DNA from: Roseateles sp. | GTDB taxonomy: Bacteria > Pseudomonadota > Gammaproteobacteria > Burkholderiales > Burkholderiaceae_C | Assembly (NCBI GenBank): GCA_015657635.1 | Contig: JACDQM010000180.1 | Span: forward strand, 23,159-87,158 | DNA: 64,000 nt | Direction: 5' to 3' | Part shown: piece after piece, positions 24,785 through 33,488 of the stretch | Position numbering within the stretch: position 1 is the stretch's first letter | Layout of the letters: every line of letters begins with the position of its first letter | Made by a program: the position numbers and the translations under genes | The notes under the pieces: model-generated | Database searches by the model: none | What the model was told of the DNA's origin: nothing | The model's input: the letters and a program-made list of their open reading frames with translations, nothing else

Positions 24785-25488
24785 CACTTCTTCGCTCCGG
24801 TCTTGTTGGCGGCCTTGGCTGCGGCCGCCTTCTGCTCAGCGACTTCGTTGGCGTCCAGATAGCGGTAGGTCCTTGCGGTGGCTTCCATACTCAGTGCACC
24901 GGTGGCGGCATCCTTGCCCGTGGGGGCAACCACAACGATGTTGTGCAAGGTCACGATACGCGACAGGTTTGACACGTCTGCGGCAAAGGAGCCGACGTCG
25001 TGGTACCGGCCCGACACGCGCAGCGCGATCGGCAGCTCGGCGTAGAAGTCCTTCACCACCACCTGACCCGGCCGGAACAGCTCGAACTGAAGTCCTCGGC
25101 CCAGGCCGGCCTGGTTGATATCGGACAGCAAGGCGTCCATCTCAGCCTTGCCAGGCAACTGCTTCTCAAGCTGGGTGACGTATTCCTCGACCTGGCTCTT
25201 TTGCTTGCGCAACTCAGGCAGGTTGACGGCCTGCGCCAGCTTCAGTCGGTAGTCTTCCTTGAGCCTCGGCTCTTTCTCGCGCTCAGCATCCAACCCGCTT
25301 TGCACATCAGAAAGCAGCCCCAGCCAGCCCAGCACCAGCACCAGCAACGCGACTGCGGTGAAGGCGGCCAGCTTGGGCAGCAAAGGCCATTGGCCCGGCT
25401 CGTTCGGGTTCAGTCCACGGAACTGATCGGCAACGCCCTCAAACCAGGCATTCAGATCGAACTTGATCGATAGTGACTTGCTAGCCAT
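24784..25488 (-). CDS. pilO: Type IV pilus inner-membrane protein PilO
   Basis: A 234-residue bitopic protein: a short cytoplasmic N-terminus, one membrane helix (about residues 41-62, LAAFTAVALLVLVLGWLGLL), a coiled coil (REKEPRLKEDYRLKLAQ) and a ferredoxin-like periplasmic domain (LRVSGRYHDVGSFAADVSNL). The C-terminal tail is rich in Ala and Lys, longer than usual. It pairs with PilN. The start at 25488 is seven bases after the pilN stop; a start further upstream would overlap pilN. Confidence 0.94.
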   Translation of the reverse strand: MASKSLSIKFDLNAWFEGVADQFRGLNPNEPGQWPLLPKLAAFTAVALLVLVLGWLGLLSDVQSGLDAEREKEPRLKEDYRLKLAQAVNLPELRKQKSQVEEYVTQLEKQLPGKAEMDALLSDINQAGLGRGLQFELFRPGQVVVKDFYAELPIALRVSGRYHDVGSFAADVSNLSRIVTLHNIVVVAPTGKDAATGALSMEATARTYRYLDANEVAEQKAAAAKAANKTGAKK

Positions 25489-25495
25489 GGTTGCT

Positions 25496-26098
25496 TCAGA
25501 CCTTTCTGCCGGCCGGCGCACTGGCTGGCGCTTCGCGCTGCGGTGTCTTGATCGACACCTTGGCCGAAAACTCGAACAGCCGCTTCTGGTCGCGGCCGCT
25601 GGTCGTCAGGTTGGCAAGCTTGATTTCGACCAGATCGGGACGATCCAGCCATTCAGAGTTGCGCGAGGCGTTGCGCAGGAACTCGGAGACGCGCTCTTGC
25701 GTCTGCGCGATGCCGGTCACGGTCACCACCTTGTCGGCTTGCCGGATGCTGGTCAGGTAAACGCCTTCGGGCGTGTGGCGCGCCAGTTCGTTCAGCAGTT
25801 GGACCGGCGTGTTGCGATCGGTCTGCAGATCCTCGACAGCACGCTGCCGTGACTTCAGGGCCTCGATCTCGGCACGCAGGTTGGCGATGTCCTTGATCTG
25901 CGCCTCCAGGCGACCGATCTCGATGCCGAGGTAGTCATTGCGCGAGCGCTGCTCGGTGGTGAGGTGGCCCAAGGTCATGTACGCCGCACCCACCAAGCCG
26001 GCACCGACCAGCGCCGAAAACGCGACGCCAACGAAGAAGGCCTGCTTGCGACGCTTACGCTTCTCTTCGCGGTGGGGCAGAAGGTTGATCAGAATCAC
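25496..26098 (-). CDS. pilN: Type IV pilus inner-membrane protein PilN
   Basis: A 200-residue protein. The conserved N-terminal INLLPHRE (residues 3-10) binds the groove of PilM. A basic stretch, one membrane helix (about 21-41), a coiled coil and a periplasmic domain (TPEGVYLTSIRQ; VTGIAQTQERVSEFLRN) follow. The ATG overlaps the pilM stop by four bases. With PilO it forms the periplasmic part of the alignment complex. Confidence 0.95.
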   Translation of the reverse strand: MILINLLPHREEKRKRRKQAFFVGVAFSALVGAGLVGAAYMTLGHLTTEQRSRNDYLGIEIGRLEAQIKDIANLRAEIEALKSRQRAVEDLQTDRNTPVQLLNELARHTPEGVYLTSIRQADKVVTVTGIAQTQERVSEFLRNASRNSEWLDRPDLVEIKLANLTTSGRDQKRLFEFSAKVSIKTPQREAPASAPAGRKV

Positions 26099-27174
26099 TG
26101 GAAGAACCTCCGCATGGCCAGACCGCAGGCGGTCAGATAGGCCGGAGCCTCACGCCTGAGCTTGGGTTCTCGAACTGCGGAGCCCAGCGTCATGTTCTCG
26201 AAGGGGTTCACGACCATGCAGGCAAAACCCGTGAGTTCAGTGACCCGCTCCTTGAGCCCCGGCAGGGTTGCCGTGCCGCCAGCCAGCATCACGTAATGCA
26301 CCTTGTGGTGCGGCGTGCTGGTGAAGAAATACTGCAGCGCGCGGCCGATCTCCTGTGACAGGCTGTCGACGAAGGGGTTCAGCACCGCCGTCTCGTAGTC
26401 CTCAGGCAGGTCGTTGGCCAGCTTCTTCTGCTCGGCTTCTTCGAAGCTGAAGCCGTACTGCCGCGAAATCAGCTGGGTCAGCTGCGAGCCGCCGAACGCC
26501 TGGTCGCGGTCATAGAGCATCTCGTCGTCACGCAGCACCTTCAGGCTGGTCGTGTCGGCGCCGATCTCAAACAAGGCCACCAGCGCATCCTTGCCCTCGT
26601 TGGGCAGGTTGCCAATCAGACGCCCCATCGCCAGGCGTGAGGCGTGCGACTCGATGTCCAGCACCACGGGGTGCAGGCCGGCCGCTTCAGCCAGGCCCTG
26701 GCGGTCCTGCACACGATCTTTGCGGGACGCGGCGATCAAGACTTCGACATCGCCCACCGAGGTCGGGCTGGGCCCGATCACGCAGAAGTCCAGGCTCACC
26801 TCGTCGAGCGAGAAGGGGATGTATTGATTGGCCTCGGCTTCAACCTGGATCTCAAGCTCTTCGTCGCGCAGCCCCGCGGGCAGCATGATGCGCTTGGTGA
26901 TCACGGCGGACTGCGGCATCGCCAGCACCGCATCGCGGGTGCGAGCGCCGCTTCGGGCCACACAACGCCGCACAGCGTCGGCGACCTCGTCGAACTTCTC
27001 GATCTGCCCGTCAGTAATCCAGCCCTTCTCGAACGACTCCATCGCGAAGCGCTCGAGCACCATCTCGCCATTCTTGGATTGACTCAGCTCCACCAGCTTG
27101 ACACTGGATGAACTGATATCCAGGCCAATCATGGGCGGATGCTTGCGACCCAGCAGTACGTCAAGTATTCCCAT
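26095..27174 (-). CDS. pilM: Type IV pilus actin-like protein PilM
   Basis: A 359-residue cytoplasmic ATP-binding protein with an FtsA-like fold. GLDISSSSVKLVEL (about 17-30) is the phosphate-1 motif, LFEIGADTTSLKVL near 200 the phosphate-2 motif and VMLAGGTATLPGL near 300 the adenosine motif. It binds PilN and connects the pilus motor to the envelope complex. First gene of pilMNOPQ, divergent from mrcA across 240 bases, an arrangement shared by many proteobacteria. Confidence 0.96.
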   Translation of the reverse strand: MGILDVLLGRKHPPMIGLDISSSSVKLVELSQSKNGEMVLERFAMESFEKGWITDGQIEKFDEVADAVRRCVARSGARTRDAVLAMPQSAVITKRIMLPAGLRDEELEIQVEAEANQYIPFSLDEVSLDFCVIGPSPTSVGDVEVLIAASRKDRVQDRQGLAEAAGLHPVVLDIESHASRLAMGRLIGNLPNEGKDALVALFEIGADTTSLKVLRDDEMLYDRDQAFGGSQLTQLISRQYGFSFEEAEQKKLANDLPEDYETAVLNPFVDSLSQEIGRALQYFFTSTPHHKVHYVMLAGGTATLPGLKERVTELTGFACMVVNPFENMTLGSAVREPKLRREAPAYLTACGLAMRRFFQ

Positions 27175-27214
27175 GACGCGAATCCCCCAACGCGCGTTTC
27201 AAGGCGCCGGACTA

Positions 27215-27243
27215 TTAATAAGTTACTTGAATGCTAGCAGCAA
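27215..27243 (-). promoter_or_regulatory. Possible sigma-70 promoter for pilM
   Basis: On the minus strand TTGCTG (27243-27238) and TATTAA (27220-27215) are separated by 17 bases, in an AT-rich stretch of the divergent pilM-mrcA region. It is weak at both hexamers but well spaced, about 40 bases upstream of the pilM start. Confidence 0.4.
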
Positions 27244-27385
27244 AGCCTTTGACAGCCAAAGGAAAACCGGTCACAGCAGGTAACACCACGTTGCGAAACA
27301 TACACGCAAGCTGACACGCCAAAGGGCGGAAAAACAGGGCCATTCCAGACTTGAGCCCAACTCAGGTGACAGCGCGGCAGCTTCC

Positions 27386-27391
27386 TATAAT
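27386..27391 (+). promoter_or_regulatory. mrcA: TATAAT -10 element before mrcA
   Basis: A perfect TATAAT lies 24 bases before the mrcA ATG, with GGAGG at 27407-27411. No clear -35 hexamer is present at 16-18 bases upstream (CAGGTG is the nearest), so the promoter may depend on an activator or be weak. Confidence 0.55.
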
Positions 27392-27414
27392 CCGCCCACC
27401 CCAATCGGAGGCCC

Positions 27415-29826
27415 ATGAGCGACGCCAAGAAGAAGTCCCCGCAGGGATCTGAACGACCCGACGCCAAGCCCGCAACCGGACGATCCATCGCCAGCCATCT
27501 TCAGCGCGTGCTGGCCTGGCTGCTGGGCCTGTGTGCGGCCGCCGTACTGAGCGTGGCGCTGCTGCTCGGGCTGGCGCTGGCCATGGCCTACCCGAATCTG
27601 CCGGACATCAGCGGGCTCACCGACTACCGGCCCAAGCTGCCGATGCGCATCCTCTCCAGCGAGGGTGTGCTGCTGGGCGAGTTTGGCGAGGAGCGCCGCA
27701 ACTACCTGACCATCGGGCAGATCCCGCAGGTCATGCAGGATGCGGTGCTCGCCATCGAAGACTCCCGTTTCTATCAGCACGGCGGCGTTGACTACCTCGG
27801 GGTGATCCGGGCTGGCCTGGCCAATGTGGCGGAGTCGCGCAGCCAGGGCGCATCGACCATCACCATGCAGGTGGCGCGCAACTTCTATCTCTCCACCGAG
27901 AAGACGCTGACGCGCAAGATCTACGAGATCCTGCTGGCCCTGAAGATCGAGAACGCGCTGTCCAAGCGCAAGATTCTCGAGATCTACATGAACCAGATCT
28001 TCCTGGGTCACCGCGCCTATGGCTTCGCCGCGGCCAGCGAAATCTATTTCGGCAAGCCGCTCAAGGACATCTCCATCGCTGAGGCGGCCATGCTGGCCGG
28101 CCTGCCCAAGGCACCTTCGGCCTACAACCCGATCAACAACCCGCGCCGGGCCAATCTGCGCCAGCAGTACATCATCGACCGCATGCTGGACAACGGCTAC
28201 ATCACCGAAGAGCAGCACGAGGCGGCCAAGGCTGAAGTACTGCGCTACCGGCGCGTCAATGAAAACTCGGCGCATGCCGAGTTCCTGGCCGAAGCGGCGC
28301 GGCAGCTGATCTTCACGCAGTACGGCGACGAGGCCTATACGCGCGGCCTGAACGTCTACCTGACCGTGCATGCAGACGAACAGAACGTGGCCTACCGCGC
28401 GCTACGCCGCGGCCTGCTCGACTACGAGCAGCGCCAGTTCTACCGCGGCCCGGAAGCCTATGTCGACCTGCCCAAGGATCCCAAGGCCCTGGATGCGCGC
28501 ATCGCCGAAGCCCTGGCCGACCACCCGGCCAACGACGAGTTGCTGGCGGCCGTGGTGCTGGAAGCCGATGCCAAGAAAGTGGTGGTCGCCCTGCAGAGCG
28601 GCGAGACAGCGACCGTCGTTGGCGAAGGCCTGAAGCCGGTCGCCTCAGGCCTGGCCGAGCGTGGCAATCCCAAGATCCAGATCCGCCGCGGTGCGGTCGT
28701 GCGCGTGCTCAAGACCACACGCACCGTGCGCGAAGGCGGCAAGGACATCAGCAAGGAGGTCTGGACCCTGACCCAGCTGCCCGAGGTCGAAGGCGCCTTC
28801 GTCGCGATCGACCCCCGCAACGGAGACTTGCGTGCCATGGTCGGCGGTTTCGACTTCGCGAAGAACAAGTTCAACCACGTCACCCAGGCCTGGCGCCAGC
28901 CGGGCTCCAGCTTCAAGCCCTTCATCTACTCGGCCGCGCTGGAGCGCGGCTTCACGCCGACGACCGTGGTCAACGATGCGCCGCTGTTCTTCAGCGCCGC
29001 GACCACCGGCAGCCAGCCCTGGGAGCCCAAGAACTACGACGGCACCTTCGAAGGCGCGATGCCGCTGCGCACCGCCCTGGCCAAGTCGAAGAACATGGTC
29101 TCGATCCGGGTGCTGCAGTCGGTCGGCACCGACTTCGCGCAGGAGTGGATCTCGCGTTTCGGCTTCGAGGCGGAGAAGCACCCGCCCTACCTGACGATGG
29201 CGCTGGGTGCCGGTTCGGTGACGCCGATGCAGATGGCACAGGCCTACTCGGTATTTGCCAACGGCGGCTATCAGATCGCGCCGCGCCTGATCTCGCGCGT
29301 GACCGACAACCAGGGACGCCTGCTCTACCAGGCTGCGCCTGTACAGATCGACGAGAGCCAGCGCGTCATCGAGGCGCGCAACGCCTTCCTGATGAACAGC
29401 CTGCTGCAGGAAGTGACACGCAGCGGCACCGCTGCCAAGGCTCAAGGTCAGCTCAAGCGCCCTGACCTCTATGGCAAGACCGGCACCACCAATGACTCGA
29501 TGGACGCCTGGTTCGCCGGCTATCAGCGCGAGATGGTGGCGGTGGTCTGGATTGGCTACGACCAGCCGCGCAAGCTGGGCAGTCGCGAAACCGGTGGAGG
29601 CCTGTCCCTGCCGGTGTGGATCGAGTTCATGCGCCACGCGCTGCGCGATGTCGCAGTCAGCGAGTATGAGCCGCCCGAAGGGATCGTGCGCCGAGGCAAC
29701 GACTGGTACTACGACGAGTACTCGGGCAATGAAGGCGTGCGCAAGCTGAACGACGATGCCGCACAAGTGCCGCAGAACGCCAGCGAGGACGAGAAGAAGA
29801 GCATCCTCGACCTATTCAAGCGCTGA
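27415..29826 (+). CDS. mrcA: Penicillin-binding protein 1A (class A)
   Basis: An 803-residue bifunctional peptidoglycan synthase. A cytoplasmic N-terminus and one membrane helix (about 33-58) precede the glycosyltransferase domain: AIEDSRFYQHGG with catalytic Glu115, then ASTITMQVARNF and KRKILEIYMNQIFLG. An OB-like insert follows. The transpeptidase has Ser498 in PGSSFKP, SKNM as SxN and KTGTTNDS with Lys688. RBS GGAGG is three bases before the ATG. The gene diverges from pilM. It polymerises and cross-links the wall in the periplasm. Confidence 0.97.
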   Translation: MSDAKKKSPQGSERPDAKPATGRSIASHLQRVLAWLLGLCAAAVLSVALLLGLALAMAYPNLPDISGLTDYRPKLPMRILSSEGVLLGEFGEERRNYLTIGQIPQVMQDAVLAIEDSRFYQHGGVDYLGVIRAGLANVAESRSQGASTITMQVARNFYLSTEKTLTRKIYEILLALKIENALSKRKILEIYMNQIFLGHRAYGFAAASEIYFGKPLKDISIAEAAMLAGLPKAPSAYNPINNPRRANLRQQYIIDRMLDNGYITEEQHEAAKAEVLRYRRVNENSAHAEFLAEAARQLIFTQYGDEAYTRGLNVYLTVHADEQNVAYRALRRGLLDYEQRQFYRGPEAYVDLPKDPKALDARIAEALADHPANDELLAAVVLEADAKKVVVALQSGETATVVGEGLKPVASGLAERGNPKIQIRRGAVVRVLKTTRTVREGGKDISKEVWTLTQLPEVEGAFVAIDPRNGDLRAMVGGFDFAKNKFNHVTQAWRQPGSSFKPFIYSAALERGFTPTTVVNDAPLFFSAATTGSQPWEPKNYDGTFEGAMPLRTALAKSKNMVSIRVLQSVGTDFAQEWISRFGFEAEKHPPYLTMALGAGSVTPMQMAQAYSVFANGGYQIAPRLISRVTDNQGRLLYQAAPVQIDESQRVIEARNAFLMNSLLQEVTRSGTAAKAQGQLKRPDLYGKTGTTNDSMDAWFAGYQREMVAVVWIGYDQPRKLGSRETGGGLSLPVWIEFMRHALRDVAVSEYEPPEGIVRRGNDWYYDEYSGNEGVRKLNDDAAQVPQNASEDEKKSILDLFKR

Positions 29827-29830
29827 GCGC

Positions 29831-29852
29831 GAACGGCGCCCGGGCGCCGTTC
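29831..29852. terminator. Hairpin between mrcA and cyaY
   Basis: A perfect ten-pair stem (GAACGGCGCC / GGCGCCGTTC with a two-base loop) lies five bases after the mrcA stop, between convergent genes. It has no T tract on either side, so it is at best a weak or Rho-assisted terminator. Confidence 0.5.
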
Positions 29853-29875
29853 GTCTGCAACTGCTATCCAGCCGA

Positions 29876-30229
29876 TCAGGCGGCGGAGAAGGCCAAGGGC
29901 TTGCCGGCCTGCTCGCTGGCCAGCTTGGACAACAGGGCGAAGAACTCGCGCCCTTCCCGCTCCAGCCAGAGACCGTCGACAAAGCGGAAATGGAAGCCAC
30001 CCGCGCGGGCGGCCATCCAGAGCTCCTGCAGAGGCGGCTGCGCGTTGAGCACGATCTTGCTGCCGTTCGGCAACGCCAGCTCCAGCAGGCCGCCGGTTCG
30101 GTGCGTGTCGATGTCGATCACATCCGTATCCAGCCAGGCATCGACCTGTGCCTCAACTCGAGCCAGCGTCGCGTGGACCCGTGCCAGATAGTCGGCATCA
30201 CTGAGTGGCGTTGCGGCAGGAGCGGTCAT
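29876..30229 (-). CDS. cyaY: Frataxin-like iron donor CyaY
   Basis: A 117-residue frataxin homologue that binds iron and regulates Fe-S cluster assembly. LSDADYLARVHATLARVEAQ and the acidic helix lead into the beta sheet DIDTHRTGGLLELALPNGSKIVLN; ELWMAARAGGFHFRFVDG is the family signature. The ATG at 30229 overlaps the first possible start of the divergent lptM-like gene; longer upstream readings are shadows. Confidence 0.93.
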   Translation of the reverse strand: MTAPAATPLSDADYLARVHATLARVEAQVDAWLDTDVIDIDTHRTGGLLELALPNGSKIVLNAQPPLQELWMAARAGGFHFRFVDGLWLEREGREFFALLSKLASEQAGKPLAFSAA

Positions 30230-30248
30230 GGCCGATAAACTTCCGGAG

Positions 30249-30449
30249 ATGGAAAACACACAAGCCCGAAGTGTATGCGGCCCCACCAAGGCCGCCCTGC
30301 GAACAAGGACAAGCCGCAGCATCGCCCTGGCGCTGATGCTGACGGCAATGCTGAGCGGCTGCGGCCAGAAAGGCCCTCTGACACTGCCCAAGGACGCTGC
30401 CGCCAAGCCAGCGGGCAGCGCCAGCAGCCCGGCAACTCAGCGACCCTGA
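30249..30449 (+). CDS. lptM: LptM-like small lipoprotein
   Basis: A 66-residue protein. The lipobox LSGC followed by GQKGPLTLPKD is the LptM/YifL signature; LptM helps the LptDE outer-membrane translocon mature. The start is uncertain: ATG at 30228 or 30249 gives a long leader before the hydrophobic stretch, and a CTG at 30297 with AAGG upstream would give a leader of normal length. In many betaproteobacteria lptM lies between cyaY and lysA. Here lysA is absent and the gene runs into the convergent dppF. Confidence 0.7.
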   Translation: MENTQARSVCGPTKAALRTRTSRSIALALMLTAMLSGCGQKGPLTLPKDAAAKPAGSASSPATQRP

Positions 30450-30474
30450 CTGGACGCTCGCGGACAGGGGCCCT

Positions 30475-31470
30475 TTAGAGGCGACCCTCTGCCACTGCGT
30501 GGCAGGCCACCTGGATGCCCTGGAACTGCTGCAGCGGCGGCCGCTCCGACTTGCAACGGTCGTTGGCATGCGGGCAGCGCGGGTGAAAGCTGCAGCCGCT
30601 GGGCGGGTTGAGCGGATTGGGCACCTCGCCCTGCACCGGCGTGCGTGCGCGCCCCGTCATGTGGATGTCGGGAATCGCATCCAGCAGCATGCGCGTGTAG
30701 GGGTGGCGCGGGTTGTTGAAGAGTTCGGCCTTGTCGGCCAACTCGACCAGGCGCCCCAGATACATCACACCGACCTGGTCAGCCACATGCCGCACCACGG
30801 CGAGGTTGTGCGAGATGAACAGATAGGTCAGGCCCTGCTTGCGCTGCAGGTCCTTCATGATGTTCAAGACCTGGGCCTGCACCGAAACGTCCAGTGCCGA
30901 GGTGGGCTCGTCGCAGACCAGGAACTCGGGCTCGGTCGCCAGGGCGCGTGCAATCGAGATGCGCTGGCGCTGGCCGCCTGAGAACTGGTGCGGGAACTTC
31001 TCGCGGTCCGCGGGCGACAGGCCCACCGACTGCAGCAATTCGCCGACACGCGTCTTCAACTCCTCGTCATCTTTGATCAAGCCGTGCTCGCGCAGCGGCT
31101 CGCCGATGATGTCCTGCACCTTCCAGCGCGGATTCAGCGAGGCATAGGGATCCTGGAAGATCATCTGCATGCGCCGGCGCAAGGCCTTGGCACCTGCTCC
31201 GGCCAGGGTGGTCGCGGTATCCACGCCATCAACGCTGACGTTGCCACGCGTCGGCTTGTACAGCCCCACCAGCAAGCGCGCCACGGTGCTCTTGCCGCAG
31301 CCGGATTCGCCCACCAAGGCCAGCGTCTTGCCTTTCTCGATGCCGAAGCTGACGCCATCGACGGCGTGCACATACATCTTGCCCTTGCGCTCCACCACGC
31401 GGTTCAACCAGGGCGGCGAGACATCGAAGACCTTCGCGAGGTCCTTGACTTCAACCAGGGGGCGGCTCAT
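30475..31470 (-). CDS. dppF: Peptide ABC transporter ATP-binding protein (DppF/OppF type)
   Basis: A 331-residue ATPase. Walker A GESGCGKST, Q-loop IFQDPYASLNPRW, signature FSGGQRQR, Walker B FLVCDEPTSALD and the switch HN (ISHNLAVV, with His followed by Asn as in this subfamily) are present. The C-terminal oligopeptide-transporter extension contains CSFHPRCPHANDRC, a set of cysteines that often binds a 4Fe-4S cluster in these proteins. Its ATG overlaps the dppD stop as ATGA. Last gene of the operon. Confidence 0.92.
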   Translation of the reverse strand: MSRPLVEVKDLAKVFDVSPPWLNRVVERKGKMYVHAVDGVSFGIEKGKTLALVGESGCGKSTVARLLVGLYKPTRGNVSVDGVDTATTLAGAGAKALRRRMQMIFQDPYASLNPRWKVQDIIGEPLREHGLIKDDEELKTRVGELLQSVGLSPADREKFPHQFSGGQRQRISIARALATEPEFLVCDEPTSALDVSVQAQVLNIMKDLQRKQGLTYLFISHNLAVVRHVADQVGVMYLGRLVELADKAELFNNPRHPYTRMLLDAIPDIHMTGRARTPVQGEVPNPLNPPSGCSFHPRCPHANDRCKSERPPLQQFQGIQVACHAVAEGRL

Positions 31471-32462
31471 AGCGCTTGTTCCTTCTGGGCTTGCGCCTGG
31501 CCGGCCAGCAGCCAGCAAGCGGCGCGGGTCGAGCCCGCTTCGATCAATTCAGGGCGCTCCTGGCGGCAGCGCTCGTACACCTTGGGGCAGCGCGGATTGA
31601 AGGCGCAGCCTTGCGGAATGGCGTTCAGACGCGGCATGGAGCCGTCGATCTGCAGCAGGCGTTCGCGGTCCTCGTCCATGGCTGGGATCGATCCCATCAG
31701 ACCCGCGGTGTACGGGTGGCTGGGCTTGTGGATCACGTCATGCACCGGGCCGATCTCGGCCACGCGGCCGGCATACATCACCGCCACGCGGTCGCAGGTC
31801 TCGGCGATCACGCCCATATCGTGCGTCACCAGCATGACGGCTGCGCCCTGCTCCTTGCAGATCTTCTTCAGCAAGGAAATGATCTGCGCCTGGATCGACA
31901 CATCCAGCGCCGTCGTCGGCTCGTCCGCCACGATCAGCTTGGGACTGGCCGCCAAGGCCAGGGCGATCACCACGCGCTGGCGCATGCCGCCGGAGAACTG
32001 GTGCGGATACTGGTCGATGCGTTGCTCGGCCGCCGGAATGCCGGTCTGCTCCAGCAGCTCGATCGCGCGCTTGCGGGCCTGGCTTTCGCTCAGATCCAGG
32101 TGGGTGGTGATGGTCTCGGTCAGCTGCCGCCCGATGGTGTACAGCGGGTTGAGCGAGGTCAGCGGATCCTGGAAGATCGCGCCGATCTTGCGGCCGCGGA
32201 TCTTGCGCATCTCGTCGTAAGGCAGGTTGTCGATGCGCCGGCCCTCCAGCAGGATCTCGCCGCTGGCGATGCGTCCCGGCGGGTCGAGCAGGCCGATGAT
32301 GGATGCGCCAGTGAGGGACTTGCCAGCACCGGATTCGCCCACCACGCCGAGGATCTCGCCAGGCGCGATCTCGAAGTTGATGTCATCCAGGGCCAGCAGC
32401 GTGCCTTGGCGGGTCGGAAATTCGACGCGCAGGTGGCGGACTTCAAGCAGGGGTGAGGTCAT
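31467..32462 (-). CDS. dppD: Peptide ABC transporter ATP-binding protein (DppD/OppD type)
   Basis: A 331-residue ATPase partner of DppF. Walker A GESGAGKSLT, IFQDPLTSLNPLY, signature FSGGMRQR, Walker B LIVADEPTTALD and VTHDMGVIAE are seen. The C-terminal CAFNPRCPKVYERC matches the oligopeptide/dipeptide extension. The ATG at 32462 is chosen; a TTG three codons earlier is also in frame. Together DppD and DppF drive import through DppB and DppC. Confidence 0.92.
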   Translation of the reverse strand: MTSPLLEVRHLRVEFPTRQGTLLALDDINFEIAPGEILGVVGESGAGKSLTGASIIGLLDPPGRIASGEILLEGRRIDNLPYDEMRKIRGRKIGAIFQDPLTSLNPLYTIGRQLTETITTHLDLSESQARKRAIELLEQTGIPAAEQRIDQYPHQFSGGMRQRVVIALALAASPKLIVADEPTTALDVSIQAQIISLLKKICKEQGAAVMLVTHDMGVIAETCDRVAVMYAGRVAEIGPVHDVIHKPSHPYTAGLMGSIPAMDEDRERLLQIDGSMPRLNAIPQGCAFNPRCPKVYERCRQERPELIEAGSTRAACWLLAGQAQAQKEQAL

Positions 32463-32492
32463 GAGGCTCAATCTCGATCTTCAGCAGCCGCC

Positions 32493-33458
32493 TCAGCGCA
32501 GCCGCGGGTTCAGGGCATCGCGCAGCCAGTCGCCGAGCAGGTTCACGGACAGCGCAATCAGCACCAGCATCACGCCGGGCCACAGCGTGATCCACCATTC
32601 GCCAGAGAACAGGAAGTCGTTTCCGACACGGATCAGCGTGCCCAGCGACGGGCTGGTGGGCGGCACACCGACGCCCAGGAAAGACAGGGTGGCTTCAGTG
32701 ATGATGGCTGCCGCCACTTGGATGGTGGCCAGCACCAGCACCGGTCCCAGCACATTGGGCAACACATGCTTGCGCATGATGCGGAAGGAGCTGACGCCGA
32801 TCACCCGCGCCGCCTGCACATACTCTTTATTGCGCTCCACCATGGTCGAGCCGCGCACCGTGCGGGCGTACTGCACCCAGCCCGACATCGCAATGGCCAA
32901 AATCAGCACCATGAAGGCCAGCGAGTCGTGCGCGTTGGGAAACATCGCGCGCCCCACGCCATCGATCAGCAAGGCGATCAGGATGGACGGGAAGGACAGC
33001 ATCACATCGCACACGCGCATGATGAAGGCATCCACCTTGCCGCCGACGAAGCCGGCCAGCAGGCCCAGGCCGACGCCGATCAGCATCGACAGCATCACCG
33101 AGGCAAGGCCAACGAACAGCGAAATGCGCGCGCCGTACATCAGGGCCGAGAGAATGTCCCGCCCCTGGTCGTCGGTACCCAGCAGGAACTTGGTCGAGCC
33201 GCCCTCCAGCCAGGCTGGCGGAAGGCGCGAATCCATCAATTCCAGCGATGCCAGATCGAAGGGGTTGTGCGGCGCCACCACGTCGGCGAACAGTGCGCAG
33301 AATATGCAGATGAAAGCGATCACGGCGGCCACGATGGCCGTGGGCGAGCGCTTGAACGAGTGCCAGACGTCGCCGGCAAAGAAGCGCTTGAAGGCGCCCG
33401 GCGCAGGGGCCGGTGCCATGCCCGTCGGGGCTTGGGGTACAGGATTGGGGGAACTCAT
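32493..33458 (-). CDS. dppC: Peptide ABC transporter permease (DppC/OppC type)
   Basis: A 321-residue inner-membrane permease. A Pro-rich cytoplasmic N-terminus (about 1-40) precedes a first helix (IVAAVIAFICIFCALFADVV). The periplasmic loop LLGTDDQGRDILSALMYGAR is the OppC_N motif, and VQAARVIGVSSFRIMRKHVLPN is the EAA loop that contacts the ATPases. Five or six further helices are seen. It lies 30 bases upstream of dppD. Confidence 0.93.
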   Translation of the reverse strand: MSSPNPVPQAPTGMAPAPAPGAFKRFFAGDVWHSFKRSPTAIVAAVIAFICIFCALFADVVAPHNPFDLASLELMDSRLPPAWLEGGSTKFLLGTDDQGRDILSALMYGARISLFVGLASVMLSMLIGVGLGLLAGFVGGKVDAFIMRVCDVMLSFPSILIALLIDGVGRAMFPNAHDSLAFMVLILAIAMSGWVQYARTVRGSTMVERNKEYVQAARVIGVSSFRIMRKHVLPNVLGPVLVLATIQVAAAIITEATLSFLGVGVPPTSPSLGTLIRVGNDFLFSGEWWITLWPGVMLVLIALSVNLLGDWLRDALNPRLR

Positions 33459-33488
33459 CGGTGCTCCGGGAAAAACTCTGGATGGGGC

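Noticed and set aside
27385..29766. Minus-strand frames opposite mrcA
   Set aside because: mrcA motifs are intact on the plus strand; the antisense frames carry no motif.
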